Of a stretch of DNA of 64,000 nt, positions 44,731 to 54,349 are shown piece by piece; within the stretch, counting starts at the first letter, position 1; each line of letters opens with the position of its first letter. The notes beneath the pieces are model-generated. The model had not been told where the DNA came from, did no database searches, and worked only from the letters and a program-made list of their open reading frames with translations. Location of the stretch: NCBI RefSeq assembly GCF_014297465.1, contig NZ_JACORT010000011.1, forward strand, positions 1 through 64,000. The letters run 5' to 3'. The stretch comes from Ramlibacter cellulosilyticus (GTDB lineage Bacteria > Pseudomonadota > Gammaproteobacteria > Burkholderiales > Burkholderiaceae_C). A program made the translations under genes and the position numbers.

Positions 44731-46887
44731 CTAGGCGGGGACCTGCTCCACGAGCGACCGCCCCCAGTGCCGGTGCCGGGCGATGGCCGCGATGAAGTCC
44801 TGCGCCATCTGCAGCCGCGTGGTCGGCTCGTTGGTGCCGATCACCACGCCGGCCGGCGCGGGCCCGTCGGCTGGCGCGATGCCGGCCGAACGCAGGATCT
44901 CCACGGACTCGCCGATGATGCACAGCGCCTTGCAATGCCGGTAGGCTTCCAGCACGAAGTGCACGGCCTGGCCGTCCTTCTGCAGCGCCTGCGCGCTCGC
45001 GGCACCGCCGGGTACCAGCACGGCGTCGAACATCACGGACGGCATCGTCTGGAAGGTGTGGTCGATGGGCACCTGCTGGCCGGACGACGAGGCGACGAAG
45101 CCCAGGTGCGCGGCCACGACCTTCGTCTGCGCCCCCGCATCGAGCAGCGCCTGCTGGATCACCTTGTAGGCCCCGAGCTCCACGCCCGGTGCCATCACCA
45201 CCGCCACGCGCCGCGTCTGGATGCCGTTGCCATTGGCCTCCATGCTCAGGGACGGCGCGCTCTCCAGCGCGGGCCGGCCGCGCGGTTCGCGGAAGCCGGC
45301 CTGCCCCGCGGCGGACTTCGGGTCGGGCGGGCCGATGCCCAGCGGCTCGGCCACCTTGCGCGCGAGGCGCATGTCCACGTGCGCGAGGTTGTCCACCACG
45401 CGCTGGCGGATGGCTGGCGTCTCCACCCGGGAGAGCTCGTACTGCAGGGCCGCGATGATGTGGTCCTTCTCGCAGCTGCTCTGGCTGTTCCAGAACAGCG
45501 TGGCCTGCGCGAAGTGGTCGTCGAAGCTGGGGCTGCGCCCGCGGACCTTGCTCGGCTCCACCGCCTCTTCCTGCGTGCGGAAGCCGTGCTCGCCGCCGTC
45601 GACGCGGAACTCCGAGCCGCTGCCCAGCGTGTTGGGCTCGTACGAGACGCGGCCGCGCGGGATGCCGGCGCGATGGCGCCCGTCCCGCTGGAAGTTGTGC
45701 ACGGGGCACACGCCGCGGTTGATCGGCAGCTCCGCGTGGTTCGGCCCGCCCAGCCGCGCGAGGTGCGCGTCCGTGTAGGCGAAGAGGCGGCCTTGCAGCA
45801 GCGGGTCGTTGCTGAAGTCGATGCCGGGGACGACGTGTCCGGGGTGGAAGGCCACCTGCTCCGCCTCGGCGAAGAAGTTCTCGGGATTGCGGTTCAGGAC
45901 CAGGCGGCCGACGACGGTGACCGGCACCTGCTCCTCGGGCAGCAGCTTGGTCGCGTCCAGCAGGTCGATGCCCAGCTTGTCCGCGCGCTCTTCCTCCACC
46001 AGCTGCAGCGCGAGCTCCCACTCGGGGAAGTCGCCTCGCTCGATGGATTCCCACAGGTCGCGCCGCAGGAAGTCCGGGTCGCGCCCGGCGATCTTGACCG
46101 CCTCGTCGCAGGCGAGCGCATGCTTGCCGAGCTTGGGACGCCAGTGGAACTTGACGAAGTGCGACACGCCCCGCGCATTCACGAAGCGGAAGGTGTGCAC
46201 CCCGAAGCCTTCCATCATGCGGTAGCTGCGCGGCAGCCCGCGGTCCGACATGAACCACAGCAGCGCGTGCGAGGTCTCGGGCATCAGCGACACGAAGTCC
46301 CAGAAGGTGTCGTGCGCCGTCGAGGCCTGCGGCATGCCGTGGTGCGGCTCCGGCTTCATCGCATGCACCAGGTCCGGCAGCTTCATCGCGTCCTGGATGA
46401 AGAACACCGGCAGGCTGCTGCCCACCAGGTCGTAGTTGCCCTCGCGCGTGTAGAACTTGACCGAGAAGCCGCGCACGTCGCGCACGGTGTCGGCGGAGCC
46501 CTGCGAGCCGGTCATGTTCGAGAAGCGGACGAACACCGGCGTGCGGCTGCCGACCTCCTGCAGGAAGTCGGCGCGGGTGTATTCCACCAGCGGCCGGGTC
46601 AGCTCGAAGTAGCCGTGCGCCGCGGCACCGCGGGCGAAGACCACGCGCTCGGGAATCCGCTCGTGGTCGAAGTGCGTGAGCTTCTCGCGCAGCAGGAAGT
46701 CCTGCAGCAGCGTCGGGCCGCGCAGGCCCGCCTTGAGCGAGTTGTGGTTGTCCGGCAGCACCACTCCCTGGCTGGTGGTGAGGACGTTCTCGGGTCCCTG
46801 CGTGAAGGCTTCGAGCTGCTTCTGGCGGTTGGCGACCGGGTCGCCGGCCTTGGATTTGCGCGAGCCCTCCGTGCGGGAAGACGCCAT
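44731..46887 (-). CDS. katE: Large-subunit catalase-fold protein (HPII type) with altered distal haem site
   Basis: 718 residues: a catalase core (about 30-560) plus the C-terminal DJ-1/PfpI-like domain (about 560-718) of clade II catalases. The proximal haem ligand is kept (Arg367 and Tyr371 in GRLFAYTD), as is Ser123 in VRFSN. The essential distal histidine, found in RVVHA(R/K)G of active enzymes, is Phe84 here (RVVFARG; codon TTC), and the conserved Asn pair in LVGNN(T)P is Ser157-Ser158. Canonical H2O2 dismutation is therefore unlikely; a different haem reaction, haem storage or a regulatory role are possibilities. A 36-residue membrane peptide gene lies 49 bases upstream on the same strand. 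Confidence 0.9.
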   Translation of the reverse strand: MASSRTEGSRKSKAGDPVANRQKQLEAFTQGPENVLTTSQGVVLPDNHNSLKAGLRGPTLLQDFLLREKLTHFDHERIPERVVFARGAAAHGYFELTRPLVEYTRADFLQEVGSRTPVFVRFSNMTGSQGSADTVRDVRGFSVKFYTREGNYDLVGSSLPVFFIQDAMKLPDLVHAMKPEPHHGMPQASTAHDTFWDFVSLMPETSHALLWFMSDRGLPRSYRMMEGFGVHTFRFVNARGVSHFVKFHWRPKLGKHALACDEAVKIAGRDPDFLRRDLWESIERGDFPEWELALQLVEEERADKLGIDLLDATKLLPEEQVPVTVVGRLVLNRNPENFFAEAEQVAFHPGHVVPGIDFSNDPLLQGRLFAYTDAHLARLGGPNHAELPINRGVCPVHNFQRDGRHRAGIPRGRVSYEPNTLGSGSEFRVDGGEHGFRTQEEAVEPSKVRGRSPSFDDHFAQATLFWNSQSSCEKDHIIAALQYELSRVETPAIRQRVVDNLAHVDMRLARKVAEPLGIGPPDPKSAAGQAGFREPRGRPALESAPSLSMEANGNGIQTRRVAVVMAPGVELGAYKVIQQALLDAGAQTKVVAAHLGFVASSSGQQVPIDHTFQTMPSVMFDAVLVPGGAASAQALQKDGQAVHFVLEAYRHCKALCIIGESVEILRSAGIAPADGPAPAGVVIGTNEPTTRLQMAQDFIAAIARHRHWGRSLVEQVPA

Positions 46888-46936
46888 TGGATCACTCCTG
46901 TTGTTGTGGCCCGGACGCGAAACGCGCGCGGGCGGC

Positions 46937-47047
46937 TCAGCCGTGGTCGAGGTCGAGGACGGCTTCGAGCGTGCGGACCAGTGCGGCGAGCCCGATCGCG
47001 GCGATGCAGCCGGCGACCAGCCAGGTGATGACAGGTGCGATCTCCAT
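46937..47047 (-). CDS. 36-residue single-pass membrane peptide
   Basis: It begins MEIAPVITWLVAGCI and is one hydrophobic helix (about 6-24) ending in an acidic LDLDHG tail. GGGAGA precedes the ATG at a good distance. It lies immediately upstream of the catalase-like gene in the same direction, so co-transcription is likely. No family recognised. Small size lowers certainty, but the ribosome site and helix support a real gene. Confidence 0.6.
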   Translation of the reverse strand: MEIAPVITWLVAGCIAAIGLAALVRTLEAVLDLDHG

Positions 47048-47261
47048 CCGCTTTCTCCCTTGGGTCATGCTGTGCGGTCCCGCATTGGAGCGCGCCTCAG
47101 CCGGGGAGACCGTAGCCCTTCAGCGGGCGAGTTTGTGGGGCGGCGCCGTCACCCCTCGTAGGAGGCTTCCCACAAGGCCTTGGGCATCCGGCTGTCGCCC
47201 GAGGCTGCGTCCTACTGTCGCGCCGCGGGCGCCGGGGCACCATGGCCGCAAGGAGAACGGC

Positions 47262-47570
47262 ATGAACGACATGAAGGAAGAAAGACAGGACGACGGCGCG
47301 CGTCCGTCACGCAACGACACGGTGACCGCCCAGGGCGAGAACCAGGCACCCAAGGCGCGCCAGCCGCACGAACACGACGAATCCGCGGACTCGCAAGCCG
47401 CGGACAGCCCGCAGATCCGGGAGATGGGCGAGATCGCGCACCGCGCCGCCACTTCCGGCCAGCAGGACACGAGCAAGGCGCAGGAAACGGACGCGACCTA
47501 CCACCGCGTGCGCGAGACCGCCGACCCTGCCCCCGTCGACAAGGCCAGCAAGAACCGGAAGGCGGGTTAA
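47262..47570 (+). CDS. Hydrophilic hypothetical protein, probably disordered
   Basis: 102 residues, rich in Asp, Glu, Gln, Ala and Arg, with no hydrophobic core and Met-Asn-Asp-Met-Lys at the start. AAGGAG precedes the ATG. The composition is like general-stress or desiccation-type hydrophilins, but there is no recognisable domain. It is divergent from the catalase-like operon, and its stop overlaps the convergent rpe stop by 3 bases. Confidence 0.65.
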   Translation: MNDMKEERQDDGARPSRNDTVTAQGENQAPKARQPHEHDESADSQAADSPQIREMGEIAHRAATSGQQDTSKAQETDATYHRVRETADPAPVDKASKNRKAG

Positions 47571-48256
47571 GCGCCGCGCAGCTGCGTGCGCATGGCGTCG
47601 ATCACGCCCTTGTAGTCCGGCTTGCCGAAGATCGCGCTGCCCGCCACGAACGTGTCGGCGCCCGCGGCGGCCACGCGCGCGATGTTGTCCGTCTTGATGC
47701 CGCCATCCACTTCCAGGCGGATGTCGCGGCCGCTCGCGTCGATGCGCTTGCGGGCCTGCTCGATCTTGCGCAGCGTGCTGTCGATGAAGCCCTGGCCGCC
47801 GAAGCCCGGGTTCACGCTCATGAGCAGCACCAGGTCGATGTCCTCCAGCACCCAGTCCAGCACGTCCAGCGGCTCCGCCGGGTTGAAGGTGAGCCCCGCC
47901 TTGCAGCCGGCGGCCTTGATCGCCTGGACGCTGCGGTGCACGTGCGTCGAGGCATCGGGGTGGAAGCTGATGTAGTCCGCGCCGGCCTCGGCGAACGCCT
48001 GCGCCAGCGCATCCACCGGTTGCACCATCAGGTGCACGTCGATGGGCACAGGCGTGCCGTCGGGCTTCTTCGCATGCGGCTTCAGTGCCGCGCACACCAT
48101 CGGCCCGAAGGTCAGGTTCGGCACGTAGTGGTTGTCCATCACGTCGAAGTGGATCCAGTCCGCGCCCGCCGCCACCACGTTGCGGACCTCCTCGCCCAGG
48201 CGGGCGAAGTCGGCGGAAAGGATGGACGGGGCGATGCGGAAGGTGCGCTGGCTCAT
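47567..48256 (-). CDS. rpe: Ribulose-phosphate 3-epimerase
   Basis: 229 residues, TIM barrel. [13 protein letters not shown], the metal-binding HFDVMD and [12 protein letters not shown] and EVDGGI are all family motifs. It interconverts ribulose-5-phosphate and xylulose-5-phosphate. The ATG at 48254 is chosen to match the family start. It is divergent from apaG with 55 bases between. Confidence 0.97.
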   Translation of the reverse strand: MSQRTFRIAPSILSADFARLGEEVRNVVAAGADWIHFDVMDNHYVPNLTFGPMVCAALKPHAKKPDGTPVPIDVHLMVQPVDALAQAFAEAGADYISFHPDASTHVHRSVQAIKAAGCKAGLTFNPAEPLDVLDWVLEDIDLVLLMSVNPGFGGQGFIDSTLRKIEQARKRIDASGRDIRLEVDGGIKTDNIARVAAAGADTFVAGSAIFGKPDYKGVIDAMRTQLRGA

Positions 48257-48311
48257 GGCCCCGATTGTCGCAAACGCTGCCCGGCCGCGCGGCCGGGTTA
48301 GCATTCGGCCC

Positions 48312-48692
48312 ATGCCACGCTATGCCTTCGAGGTGCAGGTGCTGCCGCAGTACCTGCCCGAGCAGTCTTCGCCGGGCCAGGGTCTCTGGAGCTTCGCCTA
48401 CACCATCACCATCCGCAACACGGGGGACGTCCCCGCGCAGCTGATCTCGCGCCACTGGGTCATCACCAACGAGCTCGGGGAAGTCGAGGAGGTCAAGGGC
48501 CTCGGCGTCGTCGGCCAGCAGCCGCTGCTGCGGCCCGGCGAATCCTTCGAGTACACCAGCGGGTGCCGCCTGCGCACCGCCAGCGGCAGCATGCGGGGCA
48601 GCTACTTCTGCGTCGCCGAGGACGGCGAGCGCTTCGAGGTGGAGATCCCGGCCTTCGTGCTCGACGACGGCGAGCGCCGCGTGCTGCACTAG
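48312..48692 (+). CDS. apaG: ApaG family protein
   Basis: 126 residues, the full ApaG/DUF525 beta-sandwich ([50 protein letters not shown]). The cellular role in bacteria is not settled; it is linked to diadenosine tetraphosphate and cobalt resistance in enterics. It begins a plus-strand gene run. Confidence 0.95.
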   Translation: MPRYAFEVQVLPQYLPEQSSPGQGLWSFAYTITIRNTGDVPAQLISRHWVITNELGEVEEVKGLGVVGQQPLLRPGESFEYTSGCRLRTASGSMRGSYFCVAEDGERFEVEIPAFVLDDGERRVLH

Positions 48693-48702
48693 CGGAGGGC
48701 CG

Positions 48703-49956
48703 ATGAACGAAGTGATGGCCATCTGGGCCGAGTGGGTGCGCCCCTCGGCCGGCCTCCCCACCGTGCAATGGTCGCTGCTGCTCGCGCTCGCCGCCGCGGT
48801 GGGGCACCTCCTGCAGCGCTACAGCGGCCTGCCCAAGGTGGTGGGCTATTCCATCGTCGGCACGCTCGCGGGCCTGGCGGGCTTCTCCGGCGCGGCCTGG
48901 CCACTGCAAGGCGTGGCGCTGTTCCTGCTGGAGCTCGGCGTCGCGGTCGTGCTGTTCGAATCGGGCGGGCGCATCGCGCTGCGCTGGTTCCGCCACAACC
49001 CGATGGTGCTGCTGCAAAGCCTGCTCGAGTCGGTGCTCACTGCCGTGGCCGTGTACTACGTGCTGCGCTGGTTCGACGTGCGCGCGAGCGTCGCCGAAGG
49101 CGTGGCGCTCATCGCCATGGCGGCCTCGCCCGCGGTGCTGAGCCGCGTGGTGATGGACACGCGGGCGGCCGGGCCGGTCACCGAGCGCGCCCTGGTGCTC
49201 TCCACCCTGAGCACCTTCTATGCGCTGACCCTGGTCGCCGCGCGCGCAGGCACGCTGCACCGCGAAGACACGACCTTGTTCGGCACGCTCTACCCGGTGG
49301 CGGTGGTGCTCGGCATCTCCTTCGTGGTCGGCGCGCTCGTGGCCCTCGCCATGCGCACGGCGTTGCGCTTCATGAGCCCCGCGAGCGAGAACACCTCCAT
49401 CCTGCTGGTGGCGCTCATCGCCGCGGGCACGGCGCTGGCCGCGCACTTCGGCGGCTCGGCGCCGCTCGCCGCGCTGATCGGCGGGCTGATGCTCAAGCAG
49501 CTGCACCCGCGGCCGTGGGCCTGGCACCGGCAGCTGGGCACGGCGGTGTCGCTGCTGACCATGATGATGTTCGTGCTCGTCTCGGTCGTCGCCGCCAAGG
49601 CGGACTGGAACCCGGGCGTCGTGGGCCTCGTGTTCGCGCTGGTCATCACCCGCTCCGCCTGCAAGATCCTCGGCGTGGAGATCGCCAACTGGGGCAGTGG
49701 CACGAGCTGGCGCCAGGCCTTCTGGGTCGGCTGCGCCATGTCGCCCATGTCCTCCATCGCCCTGCTGCTCGTGTCGCAGTTCGTGAGCTCCTCCATGTCG
49801 CTCGGCCCGCGCATCGCGAGCATCACGCTGCCCGCCATCCTGATGATGGAGATCCTCGGGGCGATCATCGCCACCTTCGCGATCTACCGCGCCGGCGAAA
49901 GCGCCAAGCCCTGGGAGCCGCACGACACCTTCGCGCCGGGAGAACTGCGTGGATAG
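48703..49956 (+). CDS. CPA2-type cation:proton antiporter membrane domain
   Basis: 417 residues with about a dozen hydrophobic segments. [17 protein letters not shown] and [15 protein letters not shown] correspond to the early helices of Na+/H+ exchanger domain proteins. There is no C-terminal TrkA-N domain, so it is the short form. It probably exchanges K+ or Na+ for H+ across the inner membrane. GGAGG lies before the ATG, 10 bases after apaG. Confidence 0.88.
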   Translation: MNEVMAIWAEWVRPSAGLPTVQWSLLLALAAAVGHLLQRYSGLPKVVGYSIVGTLAGLAGFSGAAWPLQGVALFLLELGVAVVLFESGGRIALRWFRHNPMVLLQSLLESVLTAVAVYYVLRWFDVRASVAEGVALIAMAASPAVLSRVVMDTRAAGPVTERALVLSTLSTFYALTLVAARAGTLHREDTTLFGTLYPVAVVLGISFVVGALVALAMRTALRFMSPASENTSILLVALIAAGTALAAHFGGSAPLAALIGGLMLKQLHPRPWAWHRQLGTAVSLLTMMMFVLVSVVAAKADWNPGVVGLVFALVITRSACKILGVEIANWGSGTSWRQAFWVGCAMSPMSSIALLLVSQFVSSSMSLGPRIASITLPAILMMEILGAIIATFAIYRAGESAKPWEPHDTFAPGELRG

Positions 49957-49972
49957 GCGCGAGGAACCGACC

Positions 49973-51133
49973 ATGGAGTCCACCATCCCGCCGTCGCCCG
50001 CGCCTGCGCTGGAGACCTTCGGCGAGTCGCGCGCCCTGTCGCTGGGCGTCGAGCTCGAGCTCCAGCTGGTGAACACGCACGACTACGACCTCGCGCCCTA
50101 CTCGGACGAGATGCTGCGCATGCTGGCGAAGATGCCCCTGCCCGGCTCCGTCGTGCCGGAGATGACCTCCAGCATGATCGAGGTGTCCACGGGCGTGTGC
50201 CACTCGTGCACCGACGTGCTGGGCCAGCTCACGCAGCTGCGCGACGGCCTGGTGCGCTGCGCGGACAAGCTGAACATCGCCTGCGTCGGGGGCGGCACGC
50301 ACCCGTTCCAGATGTGGCACGAGCAGCGCATCTACGACCGCCCGCGCTTCCGCCAGCTCTCGGAGCTGTACGGCTACCTCTCCAAGCAGTTCACCATCTT
50401 CGGCCAGCACGTGCACGTGGGCTGCCCGGACGCGGACAGCGCGCTGCTGATGCTGCACCGGATGTCGCGCTACATCCCCCACTTCATCGCGCTGTCGGCG
50501 AGCTCGCCCTTCGTGCAGGGGCAGGACACGCAGTTCGATTCCGCGCGGCTCAACTCGGTGTTCGCCTTCCCGATGTCGGGCCGCGCGCCGTACACGCTGA
50601 AGTGGTCGGAATTCGAGCACTTCTTCGCCAAGACGACGCGCACGGGCGTGGTCAAGAGCATGAAGGACTTCTACTGGGACATCCGGCCGAAGCCGGAGTA
50701 CGGCACGATCGAGATCCGCGTGTTCGACACGCCGCTGACGGTGGAACGCGCCGCGGCACTCGCGGGCTTCGTGCAGTCGCTGGGCGCCTGGTTCCTCGAG
50801 GAGCAGCCCTTCGTTCCCCAGGAGGACGACTACATGGTCTACACGTACAACCGCTTCCAGGCCTGCCGCTTCGGGCTGGAGGCGGTGTACGTGGAGCCCG
50901 CGACGGGCGAGCACCTGCCGCTGCGCGAACACATCCTTCGCACCATGGAGCGCATCGAGCCGCATGCCCGCGCGCTCGGCGCCGCCGCGGCGATCGACCA
51001 GCTGCGGCAGTGCGCGGACCGCGGCGCCAACGACGCCCGCTGGCTGCGCGAGACGCAGTCGCGCGAGCGCCTGCTGGCCGAGACCGTCCGCCAGGCGGCG
51101 GAGCGCTTCCGGGGCCGTGGGGCCCGGGGGTAA
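49973..51133 (+). CDS. ybdK: YbdK-type carboxylate-amine ligase
   Basis: 386 residues of the GCS2-like glutamate-cysteine ligase group. [10 protein letters not shown] near the start, [22 protein letters not shown] and [11 protein letters not shown] are family blocks. Members show weak gamma-glutamylcysteine ligase activity; the natural substrate is uncertain. The ATG at 49973 has GAGGAA upstream; a GTG 24 bases earlier would overlap the antiporter gene. Confidence 0.9.
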   Translation: MESTIPPSPAPALETFGESRALSLGVELELQLVNTHDYDLAPYSDEMLRMLAKMPLPGSVVPEMTSSMIEVSTGVCHSCTDVLGQLTQLRDGLVRCADKLNIACVGGGTHPFQMWHEQRIYDRPRFRQLSELYGYLSKQFTIFGQHVHVGCPDADSALLMLHRMSRYIPHFIALSASSPFVQGQDTQFDSARLNSVFAFPMSGRAPYTLKWSEFEHFFAKTTRTGVVKSMKDFYWDIRPKPEYGTIEIRVFDTPLTVERAAALAGFVQSLGAWFLEEQPFVPQEDDYMVYTYNRFQACRFGLEAVYVEPATGEHLPLREHILRTMERIEPHARALGAAAAIDQLRQCADRGANDARWLRETQSRERLLAETVRQAAERFRGRGARG

Positions 51134-51146
51134 GCTCGCGCCATCC

Positions 51147-52109
51147 ATGGGCGAATTCGACCTCATCGCGCGCTACTTCACCCGACCCGTCCGGCGCAAC
51201 CCGCTGGGCGTGGGCGACGACTGCGCGCTGCTGCAACCCGCGCCCGGCATGCAGCTGGCCGTCTCCACGGACCTGCTGGTGGAAGGCCGCCACTTCCTGT
51301 CCACCGTGGATCCGCGTGCGCTGGGCCACAAGGCGCTGGCCGTGAACCTGAGCGACCTCGCCGCCTGCGGCGCGCAACCCCTCGCCTTCACGCTGTCGCT
51401 CGCGCTGCCGCAGGTGGACGAAGCCTGGCTGGCCGGCTTCGCCGAGGGCCTGTTCGCGCTGGCGGACGCGCACGACTGCGAGCTGGTCGGCGGCGACACC
51501 ACGCGCGGGCCGCTCGCGATCAACATCACCGTCTTCGGCGAGGTGCCGGCCGGGCAGGCGCTGCTGCGCTCGGGCGCGCGCGCGGGAGACGACGTCTGGG
51601 TGAGCGGCACGCTCGGCGATGCACGGCTCGCGCTGGAAGCCTTCCGCGGCACGCTCTCGCTGCCGCAGGCCGTCTTCGCCGCCGCCCGCGAGCGCCTCGA
51701 GCGGCCGGTGCCGCGCGTCGCGCTGGGCCTCGCGCTGCGCGGCATCGCGAGCGCCGCCATCGACGTGAGCGATGGCCTCCTCGGCGATCTCGGCCACGTG
51801 CTGCGGCGCTCGGGCGTGGGCGCCACGCTGGAGGCAGGCCGCGCGGGCGAACTGCTCGCGGCGCTGGCCGACGGCCTCGACCTGGACGCGGAGCGCTGCG
51901 AAGACCTCGTGTTCGCCGGCGGCGACGACTACGAGCTCGCGTTCACCGCCTCGCCCCGCCATCGCAGCGCCGTCGAAGCCGCCGCCGCGCAGGCAGGCAC
52001 GCGCGTGACGCGCATCGGCAGCATCACGCCCGAGACCGGGCTGCGCCTCGTCGACGCGCAGGGCCAGCCGGTCAGCCGCCGCTTCGCCGGCTTCGACCAC
52101 TTCGCATGA
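51147..52109 (+). CDS. thiL: Thiamine-monophosphate kinase
   Basis: 320 residues. GEFDLIARYF, the GVGDDCALL metal/ATP motif, AVNLSDLAACGAQPL, GGDTTRG and DVSDGLLGDLGH are diagnostic. It phosphorylates thiamine monophosphate to the diphosphate cofactor. It starts 13 bases after ybdK and overlaps the nuclease gene as ATGA. Confidence 0.97.
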   Translation: MGEFDLIARYFTRPVRRNPLGVGDDCALLQPAPGMQLAVSTDLLVEGRHFLSTVDPRALGHKALAVNLSDLAACGAQPLAFTLSLALPQVDEAWLAGFAEGLFALADAHDCELVGGDTTRGPLAINITVFGEVPAGQALLRSGARAGDDVWVSGTLGDARLALEAFRGTLSLPQAVFAAARERLERPVPRVALGLALRGIASAAIDVSDGLLGDLGHVLRRSGVGATLEAGRAGELLAALADGLDLDAERCEDLVFAGGDDYELAFTASPRHRSAVEAAAAQAGTRVTRIGSITPETGLRLVDAQGQPVSRRFAGFDHFA

Positions 52110-52597
52110 GGCGCGCACTCGGGGCCGCGGCGCTGCTGCTCGCGTGCACCGCGCACGCGGCGGACTTCCGCGCGACGGTCACCCACGTCACCGACGGCGA
52201 CACGGTTTGGGTGCGGCCGGCGGGCACCACGCAACGCGTCGAGCTGCGCCTGCTGGACCTCGATGCGCCCGAAGGCTGCCAGGCGTTCGGCCCCCAGGCG
52301 ACGGCCGCCCTGCGCGAACGGGTGCACGGCCAGGTCGTGCAGGTGCGCACGCGGGGCGCCGACGACTACGGGCGCGAGCTCGCGCGCATCGAGCACCGCG
52401 GCGAGGACGTGGGGCGCTGGCTGGTACGCAACGGCTACGCCTGGTCGATGCGCTTTCACGGCCGCTCCGGGCCTTACGGGCCGCTGGAGGCGCAGGCGCG
52501 CCGCGAGCGCAAGGGCCTGTGGGGCGCGCCCGGCGCCGTGGAGCCGCGCGCCTTCCGCAAGCGCTTCGGGTCCTGCCACGGGCGGGCGCTACCATGA
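52106..52597 (+). CDS. Secreted thermonuclease-like (SNase) protein
   Basis: 163 residues. A signal peptide (MRRALGAAALLLACTAHA) is followed by the SNase fold: VTDGDTVWV, LRLLDLDAPEGCQ, DDYGRELARI and a YGPLEAQARRERKGLW helix. Conserved acidic and Arg residues of the active site appear present. It probably cleaves nucleic acid in the periplasm or outside the cell. It overlaps thiL and pgpA by 4 bases on either side. Confidence 0.9.
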   Translation: MRRALGAAALLLACTAHAADFRATVTHVTDGDTVWVRPAGTTQRVELRLLDLDAPEGCQAFGPQATAALRERVHGQVVQVRTRGADDYGRELARIEHRGEDVGRWLVRNGYAWSMRFHGRSGPYGPLEAQARRERKGLWGAPGAVEPRAFRKRFGSCHGRALP

Positions 52598-53136
52598 GCC
52601 CCATGGACGAAGTGATCGCGAGCCCCGACCTGCTGCCGCCGCGGCGGCCGACCGTGGGCTTCCTGTTCTCGCATCCGGCGCACGCCGTCGCCCTCGGCTT
52701 CGGCTGCGGGCTCGCTCCGGTCGCGCCCGGCACGTGGGCGACGCTGTGGGCCTGGATGGTGTTCGTCCTGCTGCAGCAGTGGCTCACGCCCGGGCAGCTC
52801 GGCGAGCTGATCGCACTCTCGCTGCCCGTCGGCTGGTGGGCCTGCATGGTGACCGCGCGCAACCTGCGCATCGCCGATCCGTCCGCGGTGGTCTGGGACG
52901 AGATCGTCTGCTTCTGGATCGTGCTGTGGCTGTTGCTGCCGGCCGGTTGGGCGGCCCAGGCCGCCGCCTTCGTGCTGTTCCGCTTCTTCGACGCGGTGAA
53001 GCCCGGCCCGATCGGCTGGGCCGACCGCGCGTTCAAGGGCTGGGGCTGGCGCGGCGGCTTCGGCATCCTGGCCGACGACCTGGTCGCGGCGTTCTGCACG
53101 CTGCTCGTGCTCGCCTTGTGGAGGACCTGGTCATGA
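52594..53136 (+). CDS. pgpA: Phosphatidylglycerophosphatase A
   Basis: 180 residues with membrane segments. GCGLAPVAPGTWATLWA and VVWDEIVCFWI carry the conserved acidic and Thr residues of PgpA, and FFDAVKPGPIGWADRAFKG follows. It dephosphorylates phosphatidylglycerophosphate in the inner membrane. thiL-pgpA-pncC order is common in proteobacteria; here a nuclease gene is inserted after thiL. Confidence 0.95.
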   Translation: MSPMDEVIASPDLLPPRRPTVGFLFSHPAHAVALGFGCGLAPVAPGTWATLWAWMVFVLLQQWLTPGQLGELIALSLPVGWWACMVTARNLRIADPSAVVWDEIVCFWIVLWLLLPAGWAAQAAAFVLFRFFDAVKPGPIGWADRAFKGWGWRGGFGILADDLVAAFCTLLVLALWRTWS

Positions 53137-53615
53137 ACGAACGCGTCCTCGGCCTGTGCCGCCAGCTCGCCGACCGGCTGCAGGCCCGCGGAGCGATGCT
53201 CGCCACCGCCGAGAGCTGCACCGGCGGCCTGATCGCGGCGGCCTGCACGGAACTGGGCGGCTCCAGCAACTGGTTCGAACGCGGCTTCGTCCCCTATTCG
53301 AACGAGGCGAAGGCGGAGCTGCTGGGCGTGGATCCGGCGCTCATCGCGCAGCACGGCGCCGTCAGCGAAGTCGTGGCGCGCGCCATGGCGTTCGGCGCCG
53401 TGCGGCACTCGCGCGCCCAGGCGAGCATCGCCGTGACGGGAGTCGCGGGACCCACCGGCGGCTCGCCGCAGAAGCCGGTGGGAACGGTCTGGTTCGCCTT
53501 CCAGGTCGATGGCCAGCTCACGAGCGAGACGCGCCGCTTCGACGGGGACCGCGCCGCGGTGCGTGCGGCGACCGTGGAGCATGCCTTGCAGCGGCTGCTG
53601 CAGTTGCTGCCCTGA
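53133..53615 (+). CDS. pncC: Nicotinamide-nucleotide amidohydrolase (CinA C-terminal type)
   Basis: 160 residues. TAESCTGGLIAAACTELGGSS has the catalytic serine; NEAKAELLGV, AVTGVAGPTGGSP and KPVGTVWFAF are family blocks. It deamidates NMN to nicotinate mononucleotide in pyridine-nucleotide recycling. It overlaps pgpA as ATGA and ends the plus-strand operon. Confidence 0.95.
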   Translation: MNERVLGLCRQLADRLQARGAMLATAESCTGGLIAAACTELGGSSNWFERGFVPYSNEAKAELLGVDPALIAQHGAVSEVVARAMAFGAVRHSRAQASIAVTGVAGPTGGSPQKPVGTVWFAFQVDGQLTSETRRFDGDRAAVRAATVEHALQRLLQLLP

Positions 53616-53620
53616 GGCAT

Positions 53621-53646
53621 GCCGGGCGGGCGCTGCCCGCCGGCTT
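53621..53646 (+). terminator. Hairpin after pncC
   Basis: GCCGG-GCGGGC pairs with GCCCGCCGGC with one bulged base, then TT-CATT. It is a plausible terminator of the plus-strand operon, with a weak T run. Confidence 0.45.
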
Positions 53647-53957
53647 CATTCCTGGGGAACGGGCCGGCCCGGGGGCCGATGCGCTGCGCGCTTGCGCCGG
53701 TTGACGAGACGCGGCAGCAGGAAGGTGCGCCGCAGGCTCTCGCTGGCCGAAGCGGCCGTCGACTTCATGTCGTGCCCGAGGCTGGCGAGCTCCTGGTCGA
53801 GCTCCTCGATGCGCTCGGACCAGCGGCCCGTCTGCATCTGGTCCATCGCCAGCACCATCCGCAGCGCCAGCAGGTTGCGCACCAGCCGGGCATTGCGGTC
53901 TTCTTCGGGAAAGGTGCTGTCGGTCACGGCTTCGTTCTCTTGTGAGGCTTCCAGCAT
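53646..53957 (-). CDS. Hypothetical protein, helical
   Basis: 103 residues from the ATG at 53955-53957. It has a helical middle (NARLVRNLLALRMVLAMDQM, then ERIEELDQELASLGHDMK) and a basic, Pro/Arg-rich C-terminus. No family recognised. The start is uncertain: an ATG at 54014 would add 19 residues, and a GTG (VTDSTF) would remove 10. It lies downstream of the zinc-finger gene on the same strand. Confidence 0.5.
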   Translation of the reverse strand: MLEASQENEAVTDSTFPEEDRNARLVRNLLALRMVLAMDQMQTGRWSERIEELDQELASLGHDMKSTAASASESLRRTFLLPRLVNRRKRAAHRPPGRPVPQE

Positions 53958-54014
53958 CCCATGTGCCTGAAGCGCGACGTGTCGGACCGCAGCGTTTGTC
54001 ACGTTGGCTTGCAC

Positions 54015-54236
54015 CTACTCGGGGCGTAGTACGCCAGCGGTGCGGAACGCAAGACGGCCACTTCCGCGGCAGTGGAGGCACGAGAGGTAGAGCTGGCCCG
54101 GCGCCGGGTCGAGCGCGGGCTCGTAGCGGAACCAGCCGCCGGCCCCCAGGCATTCGTCGCAGTGCTCCGCCTGCGCGGCGAGGATGGCGGCGTGGTCGGA
54201 ATGGGAAGGCGCGTCGAGGAAACGGATCTCGGACAT
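54015..54236 (-). CDS. Small protein with DnaJ-like paired CxxC motifs
   Basis: 73 residues. CDECLGAGG near residue 26 and CLHCRGSGR near residue 54 resemble the CxxCxGxG units of the DnaJ zinc-finger domain, giving one likely zinc site. No J domain is present. It may be a small zinc-binding adaptor; partner unknown. The ribosome site is weak. Confidence 0.6.
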   Translation of the reverse strand: MSEIRFLDAPSHSDHAAILAAQAEHCDECLGAGGWFRYEPALDPAPGQLYLSCLHCRGSGRLAFRTAGVLRPE

Positions 54237-54349
54237 GGTGGGGTGTGCGTCGGATGTGGTGTTCGCAAGCGCACAAAGGTAGCGCGTCCCTGGGCACGGC
54301 AGGTCGGCGCGCGGGCGCGACCGGCGTAGGAAACAGTCGCTACCGCGCG

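Noticed and set aside
44527-47028. 833-codon plus-strand frame opposite the catalase-like gene
   Set aside because: Shadow frame; the minus-strand protein has full catalase and DJ-1-like domains.
47150-47220. GTAGGA words near 44700, 47151, 47213 and 54327 as a shared stress promoter
   Set aside because: The words recur but spacing to starts and flanking bases vary, and no consistent partner box could be found by eye.
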